Assembly (NCBI GenBank): GCA_025454125.1
Contig: JALOPA010000103.1
Location: 1-18,166, forward strand
Length of the DNA stretch: 18,166 bases
Source: Thermodesulfobacteriota bacterium
GTDB lineage: Bacteria; Desulfobacterota; DSM-4660; Desulfatiglandales; HGW-15
Direction: 5' to 3'
In this document: one piece after another, positions 1-7,518 of the stretch
How positions within the stretch are numbered: the first letter of the stretch is position 1
How the letters are laid out: each line of letters begins with the position of its first letter
Position numbers and translations under genes: made by a program
Notes under the pieces: generated by a model
Told to the model about the DNA's origin: nothing
The model's input: only the letters and a program-made list of their open reading frames with translations
Databases searched by the model: none

Positions 1-890
1 ATGTGCCTGCCGCATGGGAGGGATCGGCTTTTCAGTTGCTCGGGCTTTCTCTCTTCATGCAGGAAATGAGAAATCCCGGCTGGAGAAAAACGCTCGAAAC
101 CCTCGTAGAGGTGCAACTCGATTTTTCAGGCGGAAAAAAACTCCCTGGCTTTTTGTCCGAGTCCTACAGCGGGAAGGGAACCGAGTACACCGGATACATC
201 GGGATTCCCGACATCGCCGTCACCGACAAGCCTCTCATCACCCATGCGCCGTCCCTCTACACCCTCGGCATCGCTTACACGATCGCTCCGGACAAAGTGG
301 AGAAATTTCTGGAGGAGCATTGGCCCATGATCTCCGGACTCTTCACCGAGCATGGCCCGTGGGAAGGATGGAACACGGCTGGAAATGAGATCATTCCTTA
401 CCAGACCACGGTTCACACTCTCTCATTGATTCTTGGGGGAATCGGCTCGGCCCAGGAAAACATGCAGCGATACCTGGAACACAGGAACCTCTCAGGGGCT
501 CTCGAAAGACTTTACGAACCGGGCGACAGGGTGAACCTCCTGACTGCCGGGAATAGGTTCGTTGCCCCGAGGGATCGGACCATCAGCCTCTCAAACGGGA
601 CCCTGATTCTGCGACACCGTTCTCAGGGCGATGTGGCCTACGCCAGGATTTCCTTCAAAAGGGCCAAGGACGACCCTCTTCCGCCGCCTGCCATTCCCAT
701 TGAAATCCTCGTTCGTTTCAAACCTACGAAGGGAAAGGAAGAAGCGGTGGAGATCATTCTTCCGGCAACGCCTGCTCTGAAAGGGCTCAAAGAGATTTCT
801 CTCTCTTTCGAAAAGCAGCCGCTTGCGAGCCTCTCCATCACTACCTTTGAATTTCTGCCCTTTGACGCAGGCCTCGATCCTGTGAAGTGA
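1..890 (+). CDS. Glycoside-hydrolase-like protein, C-terminal part (5' end outside window)
   Basis: The reading frame is open from the first bases of the window (a GTG lies at position 3) and ends at TGA 888-890, so this is most likely the last 295 or so residues of a longer protein. Seen: an AWEGSAFQ stretch near the beginning, a GTEYTGYIGIPD segment, a GPWEGWNTAG segment around residues 117-126 followed by IPYQTTVHTLSLILG, then a beta-rich C-terminal third. Alternating helical segments with conserved Trp, Glu and Tyr resemble (alpha/alpha)6-barrel carbohydrate-active proteins of the glucoamylase or DUF3131 type; this family call is from general resemblance only. No signal peptide can be judged because the N-terminus is missing. 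The gene ends 10 nt before a strong hairpin, so it is probably the last gene of its transcript and unrelated to the GRE operon. That it is coding is fairly sure; the function is weak. Confidence 0.6.
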   Translation, partial: VPAAWEGSAFQLLGLSLFMQEMRNPGWRKTLETLVEVQLDFSGGKKLPGFLSESYSGKGTEYTGYIGIPDIAVTDKPLITHAPSLYTLGIAYTIAPDKVEKFLEEHWPMISGLFTEHGPWEGWNTAGNEIIPYQTTVHTLSLILGGIGSAQENMQRYLEHRNLSGALERLYEPGDRVNLLTAGNRFVAPRDRTISLSNGTLILRHRSQGDVAYARISFKRAKDDPLPPPAIPIEILVRFKPTKGKEEAVEIILPATPALKGLKEISLSFEKQPLASLSITTFEFLPFDAGLDPVK

Positions 891-900
891 GCATAAACAA

Positions 901-925
901 AAACCCCCGCACGAGGCGGGGGTTT
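901..925. terminator. Bidirectional rho-independent terminator
   Basis: Perfect 10-bp stem AAACCCCCGC / GCGGGGGTTT (901-910 with 916-925) with a 5-nt ACGAG loop. It lies 10 nt after the stop of the upstream plus-strand gene and about 33 nt after the stop of the minus-strand small gene at 959-1165. On the plus strand the stem ends in TTTCTCCT; on the minus strand it ends in a T-rich TTTTTGTTT, so it should terminate both converging transcripts, better on the minus strand. Confidence 0.85.
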
Positions 926-958
926 CTCCTATCAGCACTCAGTCCCAAAGGAGCGGGA

Positions 959-1165
959 TCAGTGATATCCCGTTGGGCAGAACGGGGTTGATCTCCCGTC
1001 TGCGTAACAAGCGAAATTATAGTTGTCCTCCATATGACTGGCGATCCAGTCGGACCACTCGTCCTGCCAGATCTCCACTCTCGGCCGGGTCAATTCCTCT
1101 TCGAATCTGTCCTTTTCCGTCATAGAGAGGTACTCACGCAATGTCATTTCTCTTTCTGTGTTCAT
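959..1165 (-). CDS. Small acidic protein of unknown function (68 aa)
   Basis: I do not recognise this protein. The start is set at the ATG at 1165 because AGGAGGT lies 5 nt upstream on the minus strand; an in-frame upstream alternative at 1201 has no such site and would add 12 residues. The product starts MNTEREMTLREYLSMTEKDR and is rich in Glu, Asp and aromatic residues (Trp-Gln-Asp-Glu-Trp-Ser-Asp-Trp in the middle). It has no membrane segment or signal peptide. The last 20 residues hold two cysteines (FACYADG and FCPTGYH), which could bind a metal or form a disulfide. Strong ribosome binding site, a terminator directly downstream and protein-like composition argue that it is real; no function is proposed. 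It is transcribed away from the alpha/beta hydrolase gene. Confidence 0.6.
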   Translation of the reverse strand: MNTEREMTLREYLSMTEKDRFEEELTRPRVEIWQDEWSDWIASHMEDNYNFACYADGRSTPFCPTGYH

Positions 1166-1279
1166 CTTAGCACCTCCTCTTTCAGCGCATCGCTTCCACA
1201 TGACCGAAAAGTAACTACGCCTTTTCCCTTGTCAACGGAGCCCCCAACTCTCGTCTCCCCCGCCCTGTTAAGAGCGATA

Positions 1280-1308
1280 TTGATCATGCACGCAAAAGAC
1301 GATATGGT
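1280..1308 (+). promoter_or_regulatory. Possible sigma-70 promoter for the alpha/beta hydrolase gene
   Basis: TTGATC (1280-1285) and TATGGT (1303-1308) are separated by exactly 17 nt, 54 nt before the hydrolase start codon. Each hexamer matches the consensus at 4 of 6 positions. The segment lies in the gap between the divergent small gene and the hydrolase. Chance matches of this quality are common, so this is only a candidate. Confidence 0.3.
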
Positions 1309-1362
1309 TTAATAGGCAGGTTTTAAATTTTCAGGAGGCATTAAGAAAAATGAGGTGATGTT

Positions 1363-2250
1363 ATGCCCCAGGCAAAGGCGAACAATATCCATATTGAATA
1401 TGACACCTTCGGAAACCCTTCCGCGCGGCCCATCCTTCTCATCGCAGGGCTGAGCGCCCAGCTGATTTACTGGGACGAGGAGTTCTGCAAACGACTTGCT
1501 CAGGCGGGCCTCTACGTGATCCGGTTCGACAACCGGGACGCAGGGTTGTCGACGAAGCTCGATTCATCGGGCGTGCCCGACATGTCGGACATTCTCCGTA
1601 AACTGATGAGCCGGCAGAAGGTCACCCCCCCTTACACGATCGAGGACATGGCTTCGGATGCAGTCGGGTTGTTGAACGCTTTGAACATACAAAAAGCCCA
1701 CCTATGCGGCATGTCCATGGGAGGAATGATCGCCCAGAGCCTCGCCATCCACTATCCCCAGCGCGTGCTGAGCCTCACCTCCATTTACAGCACCACAGGC
1801 AACCCCCAGCTCCCTCAACCCAAGCCCGAGGTGATGAGCCTCCTGCTCACGCCACCTCCCCGAGACCGCGATCTTTTTGTCCGGTTCGAGATCGATCTAT
1901 TCCGGGCGCTCACCGGGCCCCGGTTCGGATTCGATGAGAAGTGGATCCGGGAAACCATGGGCAAAGCCTATGACCGCTCTTACTACCCCCAGGGAACCGG
2001 CCGGCAACTGGTCGCCGTAATGACCCAGAGCAACAGGAAAGCGGCCTTGCGGGACCTGAAGGTGCCGACCCTGATCATTCACGGTGATTCCGATCCCCTA
2101 GTTTCCGTGGAGGCAGCCAAGGATGCGGCCGACGCTGTACAGGGGGCTGAGCTGATCATCCTGGAAGGCATGGGGCACGACCTGCCGCACGGAGAAGCCT
2201 GGGCTCAGATCGCCGATCACCTCATCGCTCACACGAAAAAAGCAGGCTGA
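1363..2250 (+). CDS. Alpha/beta hydrolase (aclacinomycin-methylesterase-like)
   Basis: A 295-residue serine hydrolase of the alpha/beta-hydrolase fold, close to the usual length. Seen: the oxyanion-region strand ILLIAGL (24-30), the FDNRDAGLS motif (55-63) typical of the RdmC/DnrP-like branch, the nucleophile elbow G-M-S-M-G-G with Ser118, the acid in HGDSDPLV (Asp244), and the catalytic His272 in GMGHD. All three triad residues are present, so an active esterase or C-C/ester hydrolase is expected; it looks cytoplasmic, with no signal peptide. The ATG at 1363 is preceded by GAGGTG at a suitable distance; an ATG at 1350 stops after two codons. It converges on the GRE operon and is not part of it, but its proximity makes a role in the same catabolism possible. 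The substrate cannot be assigned. Confidence 0.9.
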   Translation: MPQAKANNIHIEYDTFGNPSARPILLIAGLSAQLIYWDEEFCKRLAQAGLYVIRFDNRDAGLSTKLDSSGVPDMSDILRKLMSRQKVTPPYTIEDMASDAVGLLNALNIQKAHLCGMSMGGMIAQSLAIHYPQRVLSLTSIYSTTGNPQLPQPKPEVMSLLLTPPPRDRDLFVRFEIDLFRALTGPRFGFDEKWIRETMGKAYDRSYYPQGTGRQLVAVMTQSNRKAALRDLKVPTLIIHGDSDPLVSVEAAKDAADAVQGAELIILEGMGHDLPHGEAWAQIADHLIAHTKKAG

Positions 2251-2432
2251 TTGAGACTTCAATCGGTATGCTTGAATTTGGTTCACCACAAAAACGAGCG
2301 ATTATCAGTACGATGCTTGAATAAGTGAGATTCAAAGAATTGTCAGCATAACGCTGTCCAACCGGAGAGTAGAATCAGGTATCCATCCCACACCTTTTTG
2401 TACCCCAGAAGTGTTATCTTATACCATGAGCA

Positions 2433-3413
2433 TCATGGTCTTTGGCGTTCCGGCGCGCCGCTGCGGCCAAAGGCCTCGTCGACGATCGCGCGCAACCGCT
2501 TGAGGATTTTCGGACTCGGCGAAGTAAAGTTCATCATCTCGTAAACTCTCCCCAAGAACCCATACTTGCTCTCCCCGAAGCGGTGATAGGGCAGCAGCTC
2601 ATAGTCGATCACATTCTTGTAAGGGCGGATGAAAGCCAGGACAGCCCCAATATGTTCCTCATCGTCATTGACACCCGGAATGAGCGGAGTGCGGGCGATG
2701 AACTTTTTCTCGGGAAAAGTCTCATAGGCTTTCTTAAAGTTCACGAGAATCCGCGTGTTGTCCGCCCCGCACCACTTCTTGTGCCGCTCAGGGTCGGTGA
2801 TCTTGTGGTCATGGAGCACCGTGTCAACGTGGGGCAGCACCCTTTCCAGATTGGCCCACGCCACGTTGCCCGCGGTCTCGATGGCCGTCTTGATCCCGCG
2901 GCGGTGGGATTCAGCCAGGAGGGCTGCCACGAAATCGGCCTGAAGCAGACACTCACCGCCGCTCACCGTTATGCCGCCGCCGGATTCCCGATAGAAGGTG
3001 CTGTCCTGCTCCACCTCGCCAAGCACTTGGTCTACAGTCATCCCCTGTCCAAAGAGGTAAAGCGCCTCGGCCGGGCAGACGGGGACGCACTTGCCACAGT
3101 TCGTGCAAAGGTCCCAGTTGATCCGCACCTTATCGCCTGCCGGATCCACTGAACCGAGCGCGTAGATGGCTGACTCCATGCACACATTCTTCAAGCAGAA
3201 GCCGCACTGTGTTACACCGATGCACTTGACAGGGTTATACGCAAGTTCCGGCTTCGGGTGGATGCTCTCGGGATTGGAGCACCACTTGCACCGAAGTGAG
3301 CAGCCCTTGAGGAAAACGGTCGTCCGGATGCCGGGGCCGTCGTGGGCACTGAAATGCTGGATGTTCAGGACCAGCCCCCTCGGAGCTTTCGAGTTCACTG
3401 ACTGATCCTCCAT
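2433..3413 (-). CDS. Glycyl radical enzyme activating enzyme (radical SAM, PflA-type with two extra Fe-S clusters)
   Basis: 326 residues. It should use S-adenosylmethionine and a [4Fe-4S] cluster to abstract H from the glycine of the GRE encoded upstream in the same operon. Seen: the radical SAM signature CSLRCKWC with Cys38, Cys42 and Cys45; a ferredoxin-like insert with two Cys sets (64, 70, 73, 78 and 103, 106, 109, 113), as in activases of decarboxylases, dehydratases and benzylsuccinate-type GREs but not in the short PflA; and the SAM-binding GGGITVSGGE (145-154). The family segment usually read DLK-x-D-x-x-x-H appears here as HDHKITDPERH. The start ATG is preceded by GAGGAG, and only 12 nt separate it from the phosphofructokinase-like gene. 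It is the last gene of the operon, about 4.9 kb from its GRE partner, whereas activase and GRE are usually adjacent. No second GRE is present, so pairing is inferred with good confidence. Confidence 0.92.
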   Translation of the reverse strand: MEDQSVNSKAPRGLVLNIQHFSAHDGPGIRTTVFLKGCSLRCKWCSNPESIHPKPELAYNPVKCIGVTQCGFCLKNVCMESAIYALGSVDPAGDKVRINWDLCTNCGKCVPVCPAEALYLFGQGMTVDQVLGEVEQDSTFYRESGGGITVSGGECLLQADFVAALLAESHRRGIKTAIETAGNVAWANLERVLPHVDTVLHDHKITDPERHKKWCGADNTRILVNFKKAYETFPEKKFIARTPLIPGVNDDEEHIGAVLAFIRPYKNVIDYELLPYHRFGESKYGFLGRVYEMMNFTSPSPKILKRLRAIVDEAFGRSGAPERQRP

Positions 3414-3425
3414 GGCTACTCCTCT

Positions 3426-4583
3426 TTAGCCTCCAAGAGAAATGTCCAGCGCCCGTGCGATCTGCAATAACTCACTGTCCGCGGGTACGGTCCTGACCTT
3501 GTTGATGGCCTCGGTCATGGGCACGAACTTCAGGTCCGGCGGCTGGAAGACCACCATGACACCGCTCTGATTGTCGTTCAGCGCACGCACCGCGCCGACG
3601 CCGTACCCTAACCCAAGTTGGCGATCGACAACGGTCGGTGTTCCTCCTTTGGCCAACTGGCCCAGGACAAGCGGGGTGGCCTCCTGGTCGGTCAACCGCT
3701 GGATCTCAAGGGCGACCTCTGCAGCAACTCGACCGGAGCCTTCGATGACATGGAAACCGTCATTGTCTGTGGCTCCGGGGGAGAGTGCGGCTTTCATTTG
3801 TGGATCCGAGGCCTTTCGAGAGAGATTCAGATCTGCCAGCGGCTTCGCGCCTTCGGCGACCACTACTAGCGCGTACATTCGCCCCGCCTTCATCTTCTCT
3901 CGCAGCTTGGCCGCAACCTTGCGGAGGTCATAAGGGATCTCGGGGATGAGCACGGCATCGGCACAAACGGCCATTCCCGCCTGCAGCGCCAGCCATCCCG
4001 CGTGCTCACCCAGGACTTCGACGACTCCGATTCGCCGCGCGGACTGGGCCGCCTGGCGACAGCGTTCAAGTATATCCGCCAGGAAACTCAGGGCGCTGTT
4101 GAATCCAAACGAAAGCATCGTGGCCGCAATATCGTTTTCTGCGGACTTGGGCACACAGACCGTCTTAAGTCCTTTGCGGCTGAGCTTCCAAAGGATGCTG
4201 AGCGCTCTCGTGCCGACGACGGAGATGACCGCCTCGATTCTCTCCTTGTTGATCAGACCCAGAAGCTCATCGGACCGGTCCACCTCCTCAACCTGGTTCT
4301 CAGCGTTGATGGTGCGGACGTGGAAGGGGTCGCTCTGGCCCGCAGTGCCCAAGATGCAGCCGGTGGCGCCAGCGAGGTTCTCCACCATTGGAGGGGCGAG
4401 CACCACCAATCCGCCATCGGGATATCGCTCCGGGAACAGAAGCCCGTCAAATCCGTCTCGGATGCCTACCGTTTCCCATCCGATTTCGTTCGCTGCGAGG
4501 ACCGCTCCTGTGATGACGGCGTTGAGTCCCGGGACATAGCCCCCGCCAAAATTGATGGCAATGCGTTTTGTTTGCGTTGTCAT
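3426..4583 (-). CDS. Phosphofructokinase-family protein with altered active-site motifs
   Basis: 385 residues. I place the start at ATG 4583, which has GGAGGAG 7 nt upstream, rather than an in-frame ATG nine codons earlier. The PFK fold is clear: FGGGYVPGLNAVI at the N-terminus, PKSAENDI, GFNSAL, EVLGEHAGWLAL, IPEIP and KGGTPTVVDR, in family order. Key positions differ from the ATP/PPi-PFK pattern known from E. coli PfkA: the GGDGS phosphate-binding loop is replaced by VVGTR, PKTIDNDI becomes PKSAENDI so the catalytic-base Asp is Glu, GTxR becomes GTAG, MGR becomes LGE, and the QRGG Arg is Lys. The substrate-side Glu in PEIP remains. Either it phosphorylates something other than fructose 6-phosphate with a changed phosphoryl donor site, or it is not a kinase. 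It sits between an SDR gene (48 nt gap) and the activase (12 nt gap), so it is probably co-expressed with the GRE. Confidence 0.85.
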   Translation of the reverse strand: MTTQTKRIAINFGGGYVPGLNAVITGAVLAANEIGWETVGIRDGFDGLLFPERYPDGGLVVLAPPMVENLAGATGCILGTAGQSDPFHVRTINAENQVEEVDRSDELLGLINKERIEAVISVVGTRALSILWKLSRKGLKTVCVPKSAENDIAATMLSFGFNSALSFLADILERCRQAAQSARRIGVVEVLGEHAGWLALQAGMAVCADAVLIPEIPYDLRKVAAKLREKMKAGRMYALVVVAEGAKPLADLNLSRKASDPQMKAALSPGATDNDGFHVIEGSGRVAAEVALEIQRLTDQEATPLVLGQLAKGGTPTVVDRQLGLGYGVGAVRALNDNQSGVMVVFQPPDLKFVPMTEAINKVRTVPADSELLQIARALDISLGG

Positions 4584-4631
4584 AGCTGGACTCCTCCCAA
4601 TCATGAGCAAGCCCTGTTCACTCGCGCGGAT

Positions 4632-5453
4632 TCAGTGCTTGCCGCCCGCTTTCATCGCTTCCATCCTTTTTCGCACCACGGCGCGCAGATCCTCGCCGAA
4701 ACCGGTGAGGAGTCCGCCATCCACTGCCAGCATCTGGCCCGTGATCAAACTGGCGCGATCACTGGCGAGAAAGCTCACGGCTTCTCCTATTTCTTCGATC
4801 GTGCAGAAACGTCCCAGAGGAACCAATCTCTTGATCAGCGTATCTCTGAATTCCGGCGTGGTGTTTTCCTCCATTAAGGGTGTAAGAACACCGCCGGGGC
4901 AGATCGTGTTGACCGTGATATGGGAATCCGCCAACTCCCAGGCAAGGTGCTGGTTCAGGCCCGCCACGCCGTGCTTGGAAACCGTGTAATCAAGGCTCCC
5001 GAAAAAAGTCATTCTCATGCCGGCGGTGGAGGCTATATTCACGATTCTGCCGTTGCTCTGCTTTATCATCTGTGGGATGACCGCTTGGCAGCAGAGAAAC
5101 ACACCTTTCAGGTTCACGCCCAACACTCGGTCCCACTGGTCTTCCGCAAGATCCATGGTCAGCGCGGGAGGAGCTTCAATTCCGGCATTGTTCACCAAGA
5201 TGTCTATGCGCCCGAAATTCTTCACCGCCGCGTCGGCCATAGCCTGAACATCGGCTTTCTTGGCGGAGTCGGCGACAAGAGGCAACGCTTTCCCCCCCCT
5301 TGACTCGATCTTCTTGGCGACGGCCAAGATCCCGTCCATTTTTCTTGCAGTCAAAACGACACTGGCTCCTTCGCGTGCGAGGACGAGGGCGATCCCCTCG
5401 CCGATTCCCCTTCCTGACCCTGTCACGATCGCTATCTTGCCTTTGAGTTCCAT
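4632..5453 (-). CDS. Short-chain dehydrogenase/reductase (SDR)
   Basis: 273 residues, a classical SDR using NAD(P)(H) to oxidise or reduce an alcohol/ketone, cytoplasmic. Seen: TGSGRGIG cofactor loop (11-18), NNAG (88-91), the Asn114 position, a Ser at about 142 in NIASTAG, Tyr156 and Lys160 in YTVSK, and the C-terminal VDGG. All tetrad residues are present. An Arg (Arg37 in TARKMD) follows the second beta strand, a feature often linked to NADP preference. I start it at ATG 5453 (MELKGKIAIV), with AAAGGAC upstream, instead of 22 codons earlier, because homologues begin exactly there. Compared with typical 250-residue members it has about 20 extra C-terminal residues rich in Lys and Arg. It lies 111 nt downstream of the nitroreductase gene in the GRE operon. 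The substrate is unknown. Confidence 0.92.
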   Translation of the reverse strand: MELKGKIAIVTGSGRGIGEGIALVLAREGASVVLTARKMDGILAVAKKIESRGGKALPLVADSAKKADVQAMADAAVKNFGRIDILVNNAGIEAPPALTMDLAEDQWDRVLGVNLKGVFLCCQAVIPQMIKQSNGRIVNIASTAGMRMTFFGSLDYTVSKHGVAGLNQHLAWELADSHITVNTICPGGVLTPLMEENTTPEFRDTLIKRLVPLGRFCTIEEIGEAVSFLASDRASLITGQMLAVDGGLLTGFGEDLRAVVRKRMEAMKAGGKH

Positions 5454-5564
5454 GATATTGTCCTTTCGATTGTAGTGGCTGAGTCGTTCAACCCACCCGC
5501 TTTCCCGTTCATGCTGCACTCTCTTCCGTGCCGTTCAACACGACTCTTCCTTTGGCTGTCTCCC

Positions 5565-6437
5565 TTATGCCTCCCATTGAACGGCCATATGTCTTCGGTC
5601 AACGGTCCTGAGAAATTTCATTTCGGGATACCCCATGACCAGGATACTGTGCGCTATGTTTCCTGCCGGGAGGCCCAAAGCCTCGTAGACCGGAGGGGAA
5701 CTCTGAGCCGCTTTCACCAGAAGGCCCATATAGCAGGTACCAAGTCCCATGGTCATTGCGGCCAAAACGACAGTTTGAGCTGCAATCACGCAATCATCCT
5801 TGGGTGTACTGGGTGACGGCGGCGAATGAAAAATCATCAGCACAGGGGCCCGGTGTAGAATGGGATCCAGACCTGAATCTCTGGCTGACCCCAGAATGCG
5901 GTAGCGGTCTGCAAACCCCCACAGAATCTCAAGCTCTTTTGGAATTTCCTTTTTTTCAGACATCAGCCTCTTGACCTGTTCTCCAACCTGGCCGATCATA
6001 CTGAAGAAATAGTCAACGGTGAGATAGGAGACTTTTTCCATTTTCTCTTTGTTGGTAATGACCTTGATTTGTACGGTCTGCAAATTACTTCCCGTAGGGA
6101 CATAGCGACACATTTCGATCAACTTTTCCAAGTGTCCACGAGGCACTTCTTTGTTCCTGTAGCTCCGATAGCTTCTCCGCTGCCGGACAAATCGGATGAA
6201 TTCGTCCGGGTCATAGTGGACTTGGGTGCCCACGGCCGGAAAATTTTCCATGTCCATTTTGCTGTGGGATATGGCCCTTGTGCTGCAGACGGCCACACAA
6301 TGGCCGCATAAATTGCAGCCGTTTTCATCGGCATAGACCGTTATCACGCCATCTTTATTGCTAAAGCAGCGCAAACAGGCTTTGGCGCAAATACCGCATC
6401 CATTGCATTTGTCCCGATCGATTGTAACCCAACTCAT
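5565..6437 (-). CDS. Nitroreductase-family flavoprotein with N-terminal 2[4Fe-4S] ferredoxin domain
   Basis: 290 residues. The start is ATG 6437, with GGAGGAG 6 nt upstream; it overlaps the stop of the preceding SDR remnant as ATGA, which suggests translational coupling. Residues 1-60 carry two complete ferredoxin motifs (Cys11, 14, 17, 21 and Cys41, 44, 47, 51). From about residue 85 a nitroreductase domain begins with [14 protein letters not shown], matching the FMN phosphate-binding RRSxRxF region, followed by PTGSNLQ and, later, GLGTCYMG. Such fusions pass electrons between ferredoxin-type clusters and FMN; they act on enones, nitro groups or other electrophiles, or as electron-transfer partners. 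Within a GRE operon it could reduce an unsaturated intermediate or supply electrons to the radical SAM activase; both are inference. No signal peptide. Confidence 0.9.
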   Translation of the reverse strand: MSWVTIDRDKCNGCGICAKACLRCFSNKDGVITVYADENGCNLCGHCVAVCSTRAISHSKMDMENFPAVGTQVHYDPDEFIRFVRQRRSYRSYRNKEVPRGHLEKLIEMCRYVPTGSNLQTVQIKVITNKEKMEKVSYLTVDYFFSMIGQVGEQVKRLMSEKKEIPKELEILWGFADRYRILGSARDSGLDPILHRAPVLMIFHSPPSPSTPKDDCVIAAQTVVLAAMTMGLGTCYMGLLVKAAQSSPPVYEALGLPAGNIAHSILVMGYPEMKFLRTVDRRHMAVQWEA

Positions 6438-6619
6438 GAATTGCTCCTCCGTCCACACCGGTTGCCATGAGGGGCTCCTGACGCAAGTAAAAAGCTCCTG
6501 TCTTCAGCCCTATCGATTACCGTGACCCTGGCCCCCTCTTTCACAAAGGTCAAGGCAAATGCTCGTCCCAGTCCGCCGCCTGCTCCGGTGACCAATGCGA
6601 TTTTACCCCTCAGTTTCAT
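6434..6619 (-). pseudogene. Truncated SDR gene remnant
   Basis: The frame starts at ATG 6619 with GGAGGAG directly upstream and reads [19 protein letters not shown], a textbook SDR N-terminus with the TGxxxGxG loop and a second-strand Asp (VIDRAED) that suggests NAD binding. SDR similarity ends about 45 residues in and is followed by about 15 unrelated residues and a stop overlapping the start of the nitroreductase gene. The catalytic NNAG and YxxxK parts, roughly 200 residues, are missing. It cannot be an active dehydrogenase. The start overlaps the current 3' end of the preceding gene, which is damaged too. A short stretch in another frame contains TGVDGGAIH, which resembles an SDR C-terminus and may mark the far edge of an internal deletion. 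Confidence 0.7.
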
Positions 6620-7370
6620 GCTCCTCCATTGTGTCAATCAACCCAAGGCTTGATGTGTCAGATAGGAATTCAAAGAGATGCAAAGCGGCCGCCCACGACC
6701 TTGAGCTCTTCGGCAAGGATCGGCACTCCAAGATTGCAGGCCTGAACCCCCTGGACAACACAGAGTTTGAGGACCTGTACATGTGCGTGTAGGACGCATC
6801 AAAGGCGATGCTCAAGAGCTCGATATCCTTTGGTGACAGCACGCCGCTCTTGTAAATGCCGATCCCTGTCGCCATGAATTGATCAGTCCACCCTGGGTCG
6901 AGTTCATAGAACGGGTCCCACGCCGTATTCCATTGACCAAGTTCCTTCATCTTGTCGCACGCGGGAGTAGCCGTGTTCACACGCTCCGCCGGTTTGACCC
7001 CCACCGCCTTAGCCTCCTCCTGTAGAATTGGAACACCCAGGCTGCAGGAATGGATCGACATAACGGCTGCGCATTTCAAGATCATCAGGATTTCTTCACG
7101 CGTCGCTCCCTCCTTCAGCGCCGCGCGGATGTGACGACGCGTGCCGTCCAGGTTCAGGTTTGTGCACGCTGCGTTCAGCGCCACGCCGATGAGTTCCACG
7201 AGTTTCCTCGGAAGGACTCCTCTGACCCACGGGTTCGTGGACATGGTCACACACGTCTTAGCCCATTCAGGGTCCCATTCGCGCAGCTTTTCCAAAGCCT
7301 CGTCCCAGGGGCCTGCTTCCTGCTTTTGATCAAATGTCGCCTTTGTTTTGCTATCGTCTCTCCCTGCCAT
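6603..7370 (-). CDS. Carboxymuconolactone decarboxylase-like protein, second domain disrupted by deletion and frameshift
   Basis: 255 residues as it stands, start ATG 7370 with AAAGGAG upstream. The first CMD/AhpD-like domain is intact (about residues 45-130: [20 protein letters not shown], then [12 protein letters not shown]). It has the single Cys rather than the CxxC of peroxidase-type AhpD. A second copy starts ([17 protein letters not shown]) but breaks at about 6776-6780. Just beyond, in another frame, the minus strand reads [19 protein letters not shown] and on to a TGA at 6670-6672, exactly the expected rest of the domain. By comparison with domain one, about 20 codons were lost with a change of frame, and the last 52 or so residues of the present frame are nonsense. 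The tandem protein would have been about 250 residues. Members of this family act as decarboxylases, hydrolases or uncharacterised partners in ring or lactone catabolism. Confidence 0.78.
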   Translation of the reverse strand: MAGRDDSKTKATFDQKQEAGPWDEALEKLREWDPEWAKTCVTMSTNPWVRGVLPRKLVELIGVALNAACTNLNLDGTRRHIRAALKEGATREEILMILKCAAVMSIHSCSLGVPILQEEAKAVGVKPAERVNTATPACDKMKELGQWNTAWDPFYELDPGWTDQFMATGIGIYKSGVLSPKDIELLSIAFDASYTHMYRSSNSVLSRGFRPAILECRSLPKSSRSWAAALHLFEFLSDTSSLGLIDTMEEHETEG

Positions 7371-7456
7371 AAGGTCGCTCCTTTGCTCTCAATGGGTCAG
7401 TCCTTTGCCTGAAACCTTCTGCGGTCGTTTTGAATGTCGGAGAGCAGCCTAGGCCG

Positions 7457-7476
7457 GTTGGTGCCCTGGCATCAAC
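7457..7476. other. Intercistronic inverted repeat
   Basis: In the 148-nt gap between the SDR and CMD-like genes, GTTGGTGCC and GGCATCAAC face each other across a 2-nt spacer, one mismatch in nine. There is no T run, so it is unlikely to be a strong terminator; mRNA processing or stabilisation is possible. The rest of the gap shows nothing recognisable. Confidence 0.3.
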
Positions 7477-7518
7477 TGATCGGTTATCTGCATATCGAAG
7501 GCGAGGAGGGTCCACTGG

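Noticed and set aside
2423..2439. Hairpin ACCATGA-GCA-TCATGGT at the 3' end of the activase gene as a terminator
   Set aside because: The stem is only 7 bp, AT-rich, overlaps the stop codon and has no T run on either strand.
4002..4877. Plus-strand frame of 291 codons across the PFK-like and SDR genes
   Set aside because: Antisense to two genes with clear motifs; low-complexity, His- and Arg-rich translation without family features.
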